From: Spinellus fusiger | Taxonomy: Eukaryota > Mucoromycota > Mucoromycetes > Mucorales > Phycomycetaceae | Length of the DNA stretch: 64,000 nucleotides | Reading direction: 5' to 3' | NCBI GenBank assembly: GCA_025094145.1 | Contig: JALLLS010000050.1 | Span: forward strand, 186,001 to 250,000 | Notes under the pieces: model-generated | The model's input: only the letters and a program-made list of their open reading frames with translations | What the model was told of the DNA's origin: nothing | The model's database searches: none | Translations under genes and position numbers: made by a program | Shown here: one piece after another, positions 11,042-21,154 of the stretch | Position numbering within the stretch: the stretch's first letter is position 1 | How the letters are laid out: every line of letters starts with the position of its first letter

Positions 11042-12589
11042 ATGTCAATTGTGCGTGTAAAGGTTACCATTAGAAAACAGACAAGATGTTTATCTATTAC
11101 TCGACAAGCCTCATGGAACGAGTTATGCGAATTGCTCCAGACGATTTTTCAATTGTCAATCAGCAACAGTTGTATTCTTTACTATAAAGACAATGAGAAT
11201 GAATGCATAGCCCTCTCCACTGATATTGAACTGCATGAAATATTGAGCCAGGAGGATCTAAAGTGCATTCGCCTCTATGATAACCCATCTGATGTTTTAA
11301 AATCAAGTATAACTCCAGACTCCTCTTTATTGAATAGTCCGTGCAGCCCCCACCAACATGAGTATGGCTATGAAGATCACCCATTGATCGGCAAAATTCA
11401 TGAAGATCACAATAGTGATACATTAGGCAGCTCCTCCTACCATAGCTACGAAAGCCTATTCAACATGTTTGGCAGAATTGCAGATCAACACAAACAGACA
11501 ATTCAAAGCAACTCAGATGTTGCTGACAAGATGAGCACCTTTGCCAGTCAGATTGTCACTTACTATGATAGTGTTGACTTTGATTTTATCAAACGCTGGC
11601 TCTCTTCTGTTGACTCTACTACATGTTCCGAAAAGAATACAATGGATTTCGATAAACAACAGCACTGCCCACCCAGCATTTATAAAGAACATATCTGTCC
11701 CTTGAGACATCATGAGCCAAGTGGCTCTTTTTTTATCGATTTCCCTGTCCCTTCTACTTCTTCCAAGAACATCGATCAGTCTTACCCATCTTTATCCTAC
11801 GATCATCAATATAAAACGGACTCTCACATATATATCAAGAATGAACATCACACTTCACCATTACCAGCTGCATATCTCTCTCATCCCTCCAACTATACTT
11901 ACGACGACCCACCCATTACAATAAAGAATGAAGAAGATACTTTACAAACCTCATCAAATGCCAAATCCTCACAGCGCAACAGATTTAGAGATTCCATTGA
12001 GAATCTTCCTCACTCATCTCTCACTCAGCTCCCACCCATCATGTCTCCTCTCTATCCACAGCCACCCTCTTCCTACTCTCGTACTCTTCCTTTTGGATTA
12101 AAAGGAGCACTAAAGGAGATACCATTAGAACACCATAATCAGCCATTGAGCATGCCTATAACACCACCTACTACATCCTCCGTGGCCTCCTTCCACCTCA
12201 ACCCCAATAGCAGCAGCAGCAGCAATTCCGCTTTTATTCACCGACCTCACCCAGTATACCAAACACCTCTCACACCATCCGATGCTCGAGATGCACGTCG
12301 TTCCCTTAAATTTACAGTAAGAGAAGAGAAGAGATCATTACGGGAACAGAAAAAGGCATTAAAAGACGAAAACAATCTATTTAAAAGAGAGATCAAATAT
12401 GCAAAAAGATCAAATAGATACAGGCACACTGAAGAAGACAGACAAGAAGGTATCTTTTATCAGCCAATAACTGAGGTTGCTTATACTACCATGTTGGAAC
12501 CACCCCAGCCAAAAACAGCTCTGCTTGGCCTCGGACGATCTTTTTCTCGCCTAAGTATTCTAAAAGGAGAATCTGCTCACTCCAAGTAA
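11042..12589 (+). CDS. PB1-domain protein, 515 aa, single exon
   Basis: An intron-less gene of 515 aa starting MSIVRVKVTIRKQTR. Residues 3-77 fit a PB1 domain: a basic first strand and the acidic OPCA loop YKDNENECIALSTDIEL at 48-64. PB1 domains pair front-to-back with other PB1 domains in signalling scaffolds. The middle is long, Ser/Pro/His-rich and probably disordered (poly-Ser near 390). Residues 420-470 form a strongly charged helix (REEKRSLREQKKALKDE) that could be a coiled coil or nucleic-acid contact. No kinase, SH3 or ZZ domain is present, so it is not an obvious Cdc24, Bem1 or p62 homologue. The start is supported by the pyrimidine-rich leader and because the domain begins at once. 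Binding through PB1 is inferred from the family. Confidence 0.88.
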   Translation: MSIVRVKVTIRKQTRCLSITRQASWNELCELLQTIFQLSISNSCILYYKDNENECIALSTDIELHEILSQEDLKCIRLYDNPSDVLKSSITPDSSLLNSPCSPHQHEYGYEDHPLIGKIHEDHNSDTLGSSSYHSYESLFNMFGRIADQHKQTIQSNSDVADKMSTFASQIVTYYDSVDFDFIKRWLSSVDSTTCSEKNTMDFDKQQHCPPSIYKEHICPLRHHEPSGSFFIDFPVPSTSSKNIDQSYPSLSYDHQYKTDSHIYIKNEHHTSPLPAAYLSHPSNYTYDDPPITIKNEEDTLQTSSNAKSSQRNRFRDSIENLPHSSLTQLPPIMSPLYPQPPSSYSRTLPFGLKGALKEIPLEHHNQPLSMPITPPTTSSVASFHLNPNSSSSSNSAFIHRPHPVYQTPLTPSDARDARRSLKFTVREEKRSLREQKKALKDENNLFKREIKYAKRSNRYRHTEEDRQEGIFYQPITEVAYTTMLEPPQPKTALLGLGRSFSRLSILKGESAHSK

Positions 12590-12717
12590 AACGGTGACCC
12601 TCCTACTTTGCCCTTGACTATTTCTATAAAAAGTAATAAAATATCTCTCTTTATTGCTGACTTTTTAATAGTATTGACTATTTTCACATGGCTTTAATGT
12701 TGAATGTTTATAGGAAG

Positions 12718-12780
12718 ATTTTCTCTCTTTTTTTTTCTCTCTCTTTTTTCTTCTTTTTTCTTCTTTTGTTTTTCTACTGT
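12718..12780 (+). promoter_or_regulatory. Pyrimidine-rich promoter tract
   Basis: An almost pure C/T run on the plus strand, 80-140 bases upstream of the next start codon. CT tracts of this type precede several genes in the window (near 31080 and 43580, for example) and are typical of fungal core promoters. No TATA box was assigned. Confidence 0.5.
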
Positions 12781-12858
12781 TGAATTCTTGATTGATTGGC
12801 TGACAGTGACTGATTGATTCGTTTGATTGATTCTTAAAACTACCCTCTACCTACATAA

Positions 12859-13242
12859 ATGGCAACCAAATCATTTCCTCAGTCACAAGCATGGCTCCAT
12901 CAAAGCCAAGTTCTAGATGTCCTCTTGCCTAAATACTATGAATACGACATGCAAAAGGATATTTCTTGTCATTCTTACTCTTCCTCCTCGTTTCGCTCGT
13001 CTTCTAGGGATGACTCTGAATTATTCTTAGACCAAGATTGCGATGCTTTGTATGCCGATACGTTACTCAAGTCAGAATTCACGGCCTGGCTCGAGAGTGA
13101 AGACAGCAGTCCGTCTAGTCATCCCACTGCACAGTCAGTCTATGAAGTCTTTTCTTCACCCTCTGTGGACCGTCTACGCATGCTACTTGAACACATTTAT
13201 CCTTCTGATTCTTCTGAAAAAAGGGGGAAAAAGAAAGCATAA
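12859..13242 (+). CDS. Small orphan protein, 127 aa
   Basis: A single open frame from MATKSFPQSQAWLHQSQ to a Lys-rich end (KRGKKKA). It has a Ser-rich stretch (SYSSSSFRSSSRDDSE) at about 40-55 and an acidic, aromatic C-terminal half. No signal peptide, membrane segment or known domain was recognised. The CT-rich tract upstream, the aacctaccctctacctacataa leader region and an aataaataaataaa-type polyadenylation signal near 13395 support a real transcript. The overlapping +1 frame at 13043-13273 is a shadow. Function unknown; it could be a lineage-specific regulator. Confidence 0.65.
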   Translation: MATKSFPQSQAWLHQSQVLDVLLPKYYEYDMQKDISCHSYSSSSFRSSSRDDSELFLDQDCDALYADTLLKSEFTAWLESEDSSPSSHPTAQSVYEVFSSPSVDRLRMLLEHIYPSDSSEKRGKKKA

Positions 13243-14692
13243 ACAACGGAATTCAAATTCAATGTGTTATTAGTCATGAAATTTACTATTCTCTATTCTT
13301 TACTCTTGTCTATGCTTATCTTTCTTAATACATACCAACATTCCATGTCATTTTATTATCCACTCTGCACTGTATTCTATTCTATTTCTCAGTATAAATA
13401 AATAAACACTTTATTATTAGGTGGTAGAGTGATTACCATTCAATAAGGAATTGATAGCATAGTGATGCAGCATCATTAAGGTGCAAATATAAACCATTAG
13501 ACTGTCTGCTCAACCTCACATTATTAATGCTAGTGTGAGGACTATCAGAATTAAAATGAACATGACCTGTGTTAGTGCTATTATTTAACATAGAGCTTAA
13601 AATAAAAATAGTATTCAACTGTATTACACTATACTCATTGATAGTATTAATATCTTTTTCATCAGGTACTCGTCCTATTTGTCTACAGCAGAAGTGTTAT
13701 AATATAATTGGGTTAGTAGAGGTCACTTATTTATCTTTTATGCAGCCTGCTGTCTTATTGGGAACAGGACTTGCCTTCAATTACCTTTCTTCCTTGGAAT
13801 AATAATTCCTAATCATCTGTGTAATTCCTATCTTTATGTAAATAAGTGTGATAAATGATGTGCACAAAAAGTATCCATGAAAAATAAGAAAAAATAAATA
13901 CATACATACAAATGTGTATGTAGATGTGTATTGTTTTATAATTCGTATTGTTATATAAATATAGCACAAAAAAAATGAAAACAAAACAAGAAACTCAGTG
14001 AGATAATGATAAATAATAATATCTACATTTATTATGTTATTTTTTTTACACACGCAAAAAAAAAAGAAAAAAAAAGGTTGACATAAAACTATTAAGTATA
14101 AAACACGTCAAAAATAAAACATTAAAACCAGCCAGCCAGTGTAATCCTTTCACTTTTCAAAAAGCACAAATAATAAGTCCGTTTTATACAAACAACAACT
14201 CAACGTGAACAAAGCAAGTTCTTTCTTTGTGCAGAGACCTCTTCATTGCTCATACATACTGACCGACTCTACATGATTTGTAATATATATAAATATATTG
14301 TTAAAACTAACCACTCTGTCTTGTTTATTAATGAGATCGCTATAGCTTTGTATTTATGCATAACATATAGTAAATGAAATGTCAACACAATGATAAATTA
14401 AAGCACAGAGTTCTATAACAATAATACCTTTCATCATTCACCCTTTCGTCATCAGAAGGCAGAAAAAGGAAAAGAAAAAATAATAATTTGTGCATGTATC
14501 TAATTCAAATATACTTTTATGTAAGTCATGTTCTTTTTACACTATAAAGACTTTATATTAATATATTGATATATTAATATATTAATATATTATTCAATAG
14601 AGCACCTTTCTTTTTCTTTTTTTTTAAAAAAAATTCTTCCTTCTTTTAACTTTATTCTTCTCATTTCTCTTAACAAAAAGAAAAAGAGAAAC
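13243..14692. other. AT-rich intergenic stretch
   Basis: Contains polyadenylation-like aataaataaa near 13395 and an (atatta)-type palindromic run at 14553-14595. A CT/T-rich leader follows just before the zinc-finger gene. The open frames here are short and low in complexity. No RNA gene seen. Confidence 0.45.
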
Positions 14693-16446
14693 ATGCATAC
14701 TTGTTGGTTACCGCTCCATAATGAATCAGCAGTCTCATGTAGAACGCCCTTCTCTGAAGATATAGACACATTATCGATGTATAATGACACAAAAAAGGAT
14801 CCAAGAAATATGCTCTATCAACCTTTAGTCTCATTCAAAAAAGAGAGGGATACTATCTATGACCTGAAGCAAAGCAGAGTATCCTATTATTATTATTCAC
14901 CTAATCTATTATGGGATGAAATGACAGATTGGACTTCTTTTATAAGAGCACCAATGAATGGTAATAGCACCTCTCTGTCTTATCAGTTTTCCCCTTTTAT
15001 CTCAGACTTATTTCCTGTCACTTCGACATCTATGGCTCCTTCATTGAAACCAACCCCAACCTTACAAACTAATATCAGTATGGATGCGAAAGAGAAAGAG
15101 TCCGATATTTTACTAGCTACAGATGAAATCAATGCCCCATTAAACCCCCCAATGGAGAATACTCATCGCCATCAAACTACTGGCATGGACACTTCAGTCT
15201 TCTTTCAAAAGCCTATTTGTTACCGATACATGCGGTCAAGACGTAATAGAAAGAGTGAGTTTTTTCTTTCTTTATTATATTCTATCCATCTCCTTTTTCA
15301 ACCTAAAGAAAGAACAAAAGTTTTACTCTATTGTTGATAAATTACATGAGAAAAAAAAACATGCTAAATGGCTCTAGTAATAATAGGCTCCCAGGAAGCT
15401 ATTGAAGAGACCTTTTCTATGATGAACAGAAAACCTCTGCCTTTACCAGTGACAAAAGACATATCCTTAGTGACTAATAATGTTGAGCCATGTGTAAAAT
15501 CAATCCATTCAGCATCAGCAAAGCCAGAAGATAAAAAAGAAAGTAAAAAGCCAGAAGGTATCCATCAAAAGAGACAGAAATTGTACAAGACAGAACTTTG
15601 TCGAAACTGGGAAGAGATTGGACAGTGCAGGTAAAAGAACAGAAAAGACAGAAAAGAAAGATACATAAAAATATAAATATTTACAAGGAGTAACTAAAAT
15701 GACTAAAAAAAGTAATGCATACACCTGTATGTATAACAAGATATGGTGCTAAATGCCAATATGCCCATGGTGTCAATGATCTTCATACTGTTGAGCGTCA
15801 TCCAAAATACAAGACCCAAATATGTAGAACATATTATACTACAGGCACCTGTCCCTATGGTATTCGATGTACGTTTCTTCATGAGGAGTCCAAAGGAGAT
15901 GGCAAGGAGAGTTCTCAAGAAGACAAGTCGATGCATATCTCAAAAACATGCCAGCCTACCTCTCTATTTGCAAGAGATGGTTCTGAATCCAATCAAACAA
16001 TGCTAGGTGCTGTATTCCCACTCTCCATCTCAAACAATGCCACTACTACCAACACCTCTTCTAGTAGCCAAAGCCATAGCCGCAGCCAAAGCCATGGTCA
16101 TGGTCATGGTCATGGCACCTTACCCATTGATCTCTCAGTCCTACCACAGAAGAAAGTACCCATTAAAGCACTAAACACAGACTATTATCAAAGATTCACC
16201 ACAGCCTCTTCTTGTGAGAGCCGTCAAGACATCTTTGAAATACCATGGAGCCACCGAGAAAGTGCCTTTGCTATGCATGATATAAGGAAGAATACCCATT
16301 ATTATTTACATCCTATGGCTCCATCTGATTTGACAGAAGATATTGATATGATATTTTTGCCACGAGATGCAGAAAAACTGCTCCCTTATGCACTTATGAC
16401 TGATCTTTTATCTCCCTCAGAAGCACCACCACCCCATAGATTTTAA
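14693..16446 (+). CDS. Tandem CCCH zinc-finger protein, TIS11/tristetraprolin type, 503 aa
   Basis: Three exons in phase: 14693-15254, 15387-15630 and 15741-16446. Two fingers sit in the middle: C259-x8-C268-x5-C274-x3-H278 and C297-x8-C306-x5-C312-x3-H316. Each is preceded by the family lead-in (LYKTELC and KYKTQIC), and 18 residues separate them, the canonical tristetraprolin spacing. This family binds AU-rich elements in mRNA 3' UTRs and promotes decay (established knowledge, as for yeast Cth1/Cth2). The second intron splits the first finger between its second and third cysteine. The flanks are low complexity, with a His/Gly run (SHGHGHGHG) after the fingers. RNA binding is well supported; targets such as iron-regulon mRNAs are inference. 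Confidence 0.93.
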
Positions 16447-17259
16447 AAGATATTCCCTAGTCCTATTGAAATAGTCCGGTACTCCCACCCCACAGTGTCC
16501 TGGGTGATTCTAATTCCCATGTTACTCCATGGGCTAGAATTCTTTTCAATACCCCCTCCTTCTACTTTATGTCCAATAAAATAAATGAAAAATGAAAAAC
16601 AAGGCAACACCAACTAAAGAGTGCACCCCAGTTGACTTTTCTAGGGATGTCTACCCTAATGTGTACTATAAAAAACAGCTGTTTTGAACTTACATTATGA
16701 AACTCTCTTACAACTCTTAGTGTTTGTGTCTATGTGTTGGTGCAATAGTGAAGTTTTCTATTTTCATACTTGGAGAGAAAGTAGGCAAAGTGTTTAAAGT
16801 TAAACTTGTTCAAGATCAGAGTCAATGCTATGGCTTGGGCTAATGTTCAAGAAATGACTGATTTTGCCTCTTTTTGTTTGTTTGTTTTTTCAGCAGTAGA
16901 TACCCAACAGAATGAGACTCAACAGTGTGGAGTGCACTGATATTTAACCACTTTTTACCTGCACTAATGGACACTCTCTATTTGTGCAAGTACTCTCTAC
17001 ATAGCACAAAGCATTACCAACACCAATGCACATCTTTATCTCCATAGACATCTGGCATGTTCTTCTTGTCCTACTTTTATGTCTTACAAACGATTCACTT
17101 TTTCTTTATCTGTCTATTTCTCTCATTTCCCTTTTTCTTTCTTACAATCTAAACCTATCAAATTGTTTTCCTCTCTTTTCTCTCGCTCTCTTTTTGCTAA
17201 TTCTATTGAACACATTTTCCATTCTTCTATTCCTCTATTCTTCAATGTCTGTCTTGGGT
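16447..17259. other. Intergenic, 3' flank of the zinc-finger gene
   Basis: Includes a polyadenylation-like aataaaataaatg near 16575. Overlapping plus-strand open frames at 17026-17459 are T- and Leu/Phe-rich and look like translated pyrimidine tract. No gene supported. Confidence 0.45.
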
Positions 17260-18375
17260 TGGGCAGTATAGGAGTTTATAACACACCACACCACCAACCC
17301 CTAATGTGTAAGTTACCATTGGACGCATTGGCTTTTTGTCTACACATCAGGAGATTTTTCTGGCCTTTAAGCGGTGATACATCCTTCCTTTTACAAGGGT
17401 CCCGAATTTTGCCCTTTTATGGAACTGTGTTTAAAAATCAAAGCTTTGCAAGTATCTAAATTATTATTTCGTTTTGTAGGATAACTCAATATCAAATTGT
17501 ATTATCAATAGAATATAGTGTTGATGGATAAAATTGTTTATTGTAATAATATAGCTAATAATATACTATTACTATAGCCACTGCTGTTCTAGGTGTATTC
17601 CCTCATAACAATAGAATATACACCCTAAAAGCCTTGTGCTTTATTCTTGGGAGATAGATAAACATGCTTGGGAGTATACTCTAGACACCCTAGACAGTAT
17701 AGAATACTACTTGGGACTGATTTGAAAGGAGTCTTTACTTGCCTAATAACAATACAATGAGTGTTTTGTGGAATACAATGAGCTCAAGCCCAGATGAAGA
17801 CACTGCCTACCTTTTTATCGCTAGAATAGTCCTTAGTAGTGTCTATCACTTCCTTCTATTGTTTTACTTTGTTAATAATAGCACATTACCTTGCTCAGTT
17901 ATGCTCATATTGATGAGTATTTGAGTGTTAAGTTGTGTGTACAGTATGAGAAATATCAAAAGGAGGGGAATATCAAAACAAATAATAATCTTTCTTTCTC
18001 TATTCTGGTAATGTATACACTAGCCTCCACTCATAAAACTCACAAATCAAAATTCACAAGTCAAATTTATAAGTCAAACAATTGACACTCTATTTGCCTT
18101 GAACCTAAAGGACAGTATTAGAAACAATGCTTTGTTATCATTGAGCACCACTGTTAATACCAGCTACAATGAGATAATTGAGGTGATTATAGATAGTGAG
18201 TCAATAAATGAATACACTGTTCCCAATGTAAGTTTGGTTCTATTTTATGGACAATGACCACTAGAGTTAATTCCGTGTGAGTCCTATAATACATCTTTCT
18301 TAAGCAGTGCTATGCTGCAAATACTGTGAGTTTATGGATAGTACATGTTAAACATTAAATGCAGTGACTGGGTTA
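17260..18375 (+). repeat. Dispersed repeat family, copy A
   Basis: About 1.1 kb aligning with 35590-36590 (same orientation) and with 59612-60530 (inverted). Shared landmarks are tactgctgttctaggtgta, atgagctcaagcccagatga, tagcctccactcataaaa and ggacaatgaccactagag. Copy A is the most divergent of the three. No protein could be read, and no terminal inverted or long terminal repeat was found, so it is a non-autonomous or decayed element of unknown class. Confidence 0.85.
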
Positions 18376-19644
18376 CAATGTCAGGTTTACTTCTTCCTTT
18401 TATCTAACTTTATAGTGTTTAATTGCACAGTCCATAGTCAATGCTAAAACAGATAGACAGTGAAAAGGTTTTTTTCAAACACATTAGCCAACCAAAGAAA
18501 TAATATAAATTCATTGTTCATGTATTTCCTTTTATATCCCAAAAATATTCTGTTGCTATGAGACAAGAGACACACAGGACCTCGTAAGGCTGGTTACTCA
18601 TACGGAGATTGACAGAAAAGAGAAGAATATGAGGTGACAGAAGGAAAACTAATGGTTGTAATAGTAATGGCACCAATATGGGAATACAGAAAGAAAACAA
18701 GTCGAGAACAAGAAACAGTCAGTTGCTCAAGTTCTTAAAGCCTATTTTGTTTATACTCTAGAAAGCAGTTTGGATTAAAGTCTATTTTATTAAAGATGTA
18801 GATAACTAAACTTTTATATTAGTTTGGTATTTCTTTTACTATGAGTTTGTCTATTTTGCTGTTCTCAAGCAATAGCTATGATTTTCATAGAACATCCAAG
18901 CAGACTGAGAAAGGTGGCTACCCTATCCTACAGTGTGTATAATCTTAGTCCTGTATTTCAAGGCCATAGAATTTCATAAAGTGATTTTGTTGTAAATGTG
19001 AAGGTTTCTCTCTTCCCTGAAATATACATAGGACAAGAAAAGGGAAACCATCTCTGAATTCACTGAGATGTCATTGTTGTATATCTTGGATCCTTATAGC
19101 TTCGAGAAGGTATGAATATACGTAGACCCAAAATTCATACTATGTAACCTTGAGTAGTATATTCTTTATTCTTTAATAGAAGGCAGTAAGGTTATCAATA
19201 GGACCACTAGAGAGATAAATGTATAGATATTGGGTCTCTAGCAGGGACAACCAAATGGAGTATTAGTACAAAGGCTGGTCTAGGGAAATCAAAGAGGGTA
19301 CATGAACAGGAACACAACACACGATTTGATCACAACGGGTAACTAGGCAACTGTTCTTTAAGCAATTCTTTTTCTTTCTAAAATGTCGTTGTAGTCTGCA
19401 TTACTTTGGTAGTTCTGATTAAGCAATTGACTTGTGAAAAATCTTTTTATTCTCTTCTGCTCGAATATTAATACTTGCTAATTACACTGTCTGTTGTTCT
19501 TCATAACTTCTATCCTCTTTATTTTGTTTACCTTTGTCTGGCATATAAACCAACAGTTGTGATCTGGTAAGTGTTTGTGTATGTTTATTGTGTCTGACAT
19601 GTTAGTCAGTTTCTATTGTATATGATTTTACTATAATAAACCCA
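18376..19644. other. Decayed repeat-derived stretch upstream of the Fanzor relic
   Basis: 18640-18980 still shows weak similarity to 38300-38610 (agcctat...gatactc...aaagtct...gattaaag), so the dispersed repeat probably extends further than copy A. A spliced-looking plus-strand fragment around 19030-19340 could be degraded coding sequence but was not identified. No intact gene. Confidence 0.4.
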
Positions 19645-20222
19645 ATGGAGCCATTACAAAGGCAAAGACGAGAAGAAGGTACCAGTGCAAGGGTAATACG
19701 ACATACATAGAGAGTACATTAATAAATTTTGAACTTATTGTTTTTACTATTATTTTATTATTAAAAAGAGGTATTGGCACCTAAAAGGATTAGAGTACGA
19801 TCCTGCCAAGCTGCCAGCTGTTGCTTATGGCACAGGAATAAAGGTAAAAGATGCTGCCAAGTTTAAAGTTCATCGTGTTGGTTTGACGAGAGTGTTATAT
19901 CAATCATTGAAAAAGAGACAAAAAGGTGATCTTATGGTTGATGTTGATGAGTTCCGAACATCGAGGGTGAACATGATTGATCTCTCACTCAATATGAATA
20001 GCTCTTCTAACAGTTACTCTTATTTTTGTTCTCAAGATCTGCCACACTTATAACACAAATATCCTCACTGAGGTATTAGTAAATTTCAACAGTATCCGCG
20101 CTTGCCAAAGTTGTGGAGTTGCTTGGAACAGAGATGTGAATGCATCAAAGAATATCTATACAATTGCAGAAGAGTGTTTAAAGGGTCACCGCCAAATAGC
20201 TCCATTCTGTAGAAAAGAATAG
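19645..20222 (+). pseudogene. Fanzor (eukaryotic TnpB-like) nuclease, C-terminal relic
   Basis: Plus-strand pieces read MEPLQRQRREEGTSAR, then after a probable intron RRYWHLKGLEYDPAKLPAV and AYGTGIKVKD. VDVDEFRTSR (RuvC-II Glu) is followed by a second intron at 19967-20036. The protein then ends with ICHTYNT, the zinc-finger half RACQSCGVAW and NRDVNASKNI (RuvC-III Asp), with a stop at 20220-20222. This order is that of Fanzor and TnpB RNA-guided nucleases. The N-terminal half with the RuvC-I Asp was not found upstream. The first zinc pair appears damaged (C-H-T-Y where a second Cys is expected), so it is scored as a relic. The conserved 3' flank follows at once. Confidence 0.82.
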
Positions 20223-20436
20223 ATATTCTTATTCGTATTCATATTATATATCGCCATATCAAAGGTGGTTTCCTCCGGGATTCAGATATTTACAAGTGAA
20301 TTATTATTATTATTATTTAAAAACTAACATAAATACATCTCACTTTATTTTTGCTCCTTTTCAAATCAATGTCATTTCTTAAACAATTGTAGTTTGACTA
20401 TTTCCTTTTATATCCTAAAGATCTCCTGGTGTGTAT
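20223..20436 (+). mobile_element. Fanzor element 3' flank and right end
   Basis: From the stop codon to aaagatctcctggtgtgta (20418-20436). It aligns with window positions 1-206 over about 200 bp outside any reading frame. Such conserved, non-coding 3' ends are where the guide RNA is encoded in TnpB and Fanzor loci (established), so this is the candidate guide-RNA scaffold. A short stem (ccat/gtgg, with a G-U pair where the other copy has ccac/gtgg) lies at 20254-20269. Confidence 0.6.
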
Positions 20437-21154
20437 ACGAATTCCGACAACGCATTAAGGTTTTTATTTTTTCATATCTTTTTTATTTATTTATTTTTCG
20501 TACCCTGACTATGCAAGTGGTGCAGATAAATAATAAACCCCACCTTCTTCTTTTGTAGATACAGATGGACACTTTCTCTGAACTTTATCAACTACTTTTA
20601 CATAAAAACAGTGTCCAATAAATATCTTTTTTTTTCTTTTTTTTCTCTTTTTCTTTTTAAAGATTGCAACAGCCTCTTTATGGTGAGTATGGGTTAGTTT
20701 CTGTTGGGGAGAAAGGGGTCTTTAATAAAGAAAGGAGATCAACAGAGCCTTTCATAGGGAATGAGTAAAGAAAAGAACCAAAATCATATGGTATGGTTGG
20801 ATAGAAAGAAGAATCTTTCTCTTGTTCTTTTTCTCTTTCTTGTTTTATAGAAATGGAGACAAAAGACAGGAAAAAGACAATAACACCTTAAACTAAAGAA
20901 AGAGTCTTTGTCATTCACCAAACTCCGCTGTCCAGGGTATCCTTGGTGTGTTCATAGGTCTTCCATGGCCTATGTCTGCATTGAATACAGAGTGGAATAG
21001 AGTGGTGCAGTATCTCCTGCTTATCTTCAGTCAAGTTTATTAATATTCTTGTAATAAATAAAGGAATGTGTCAATAAGTGTCTGTTCGCATTGTATGTAT
21101 AGTATTTATATATAGTGTATATATAACAAGGCAAGAAGAGGAGAAACAGATAGG
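20437..21154. other. Intergenic between the Fanzor end and the Sds3-like gene
   Basis: No coding region recognised. It holds T-rich tracts and the probable 3' UTR of the minus-strand Sds3-like gene. Confidence 0.4.

Noticed and set aside
17026..17459. Overlapping plus-strand frames rich in Leu, Phe and Ser
   Set aside because: They translate a pyrimidine-rich non-coding tract, and the second overlaps repeat copy A.
18490..18550. tatttccttttatatccc resembling the Fanzor right-end flank inside the copy A extension
   Set aside because: Only about 17 bases match and the terminal ctcctggtgtg block is missing; too weak to call a Fanzor end.
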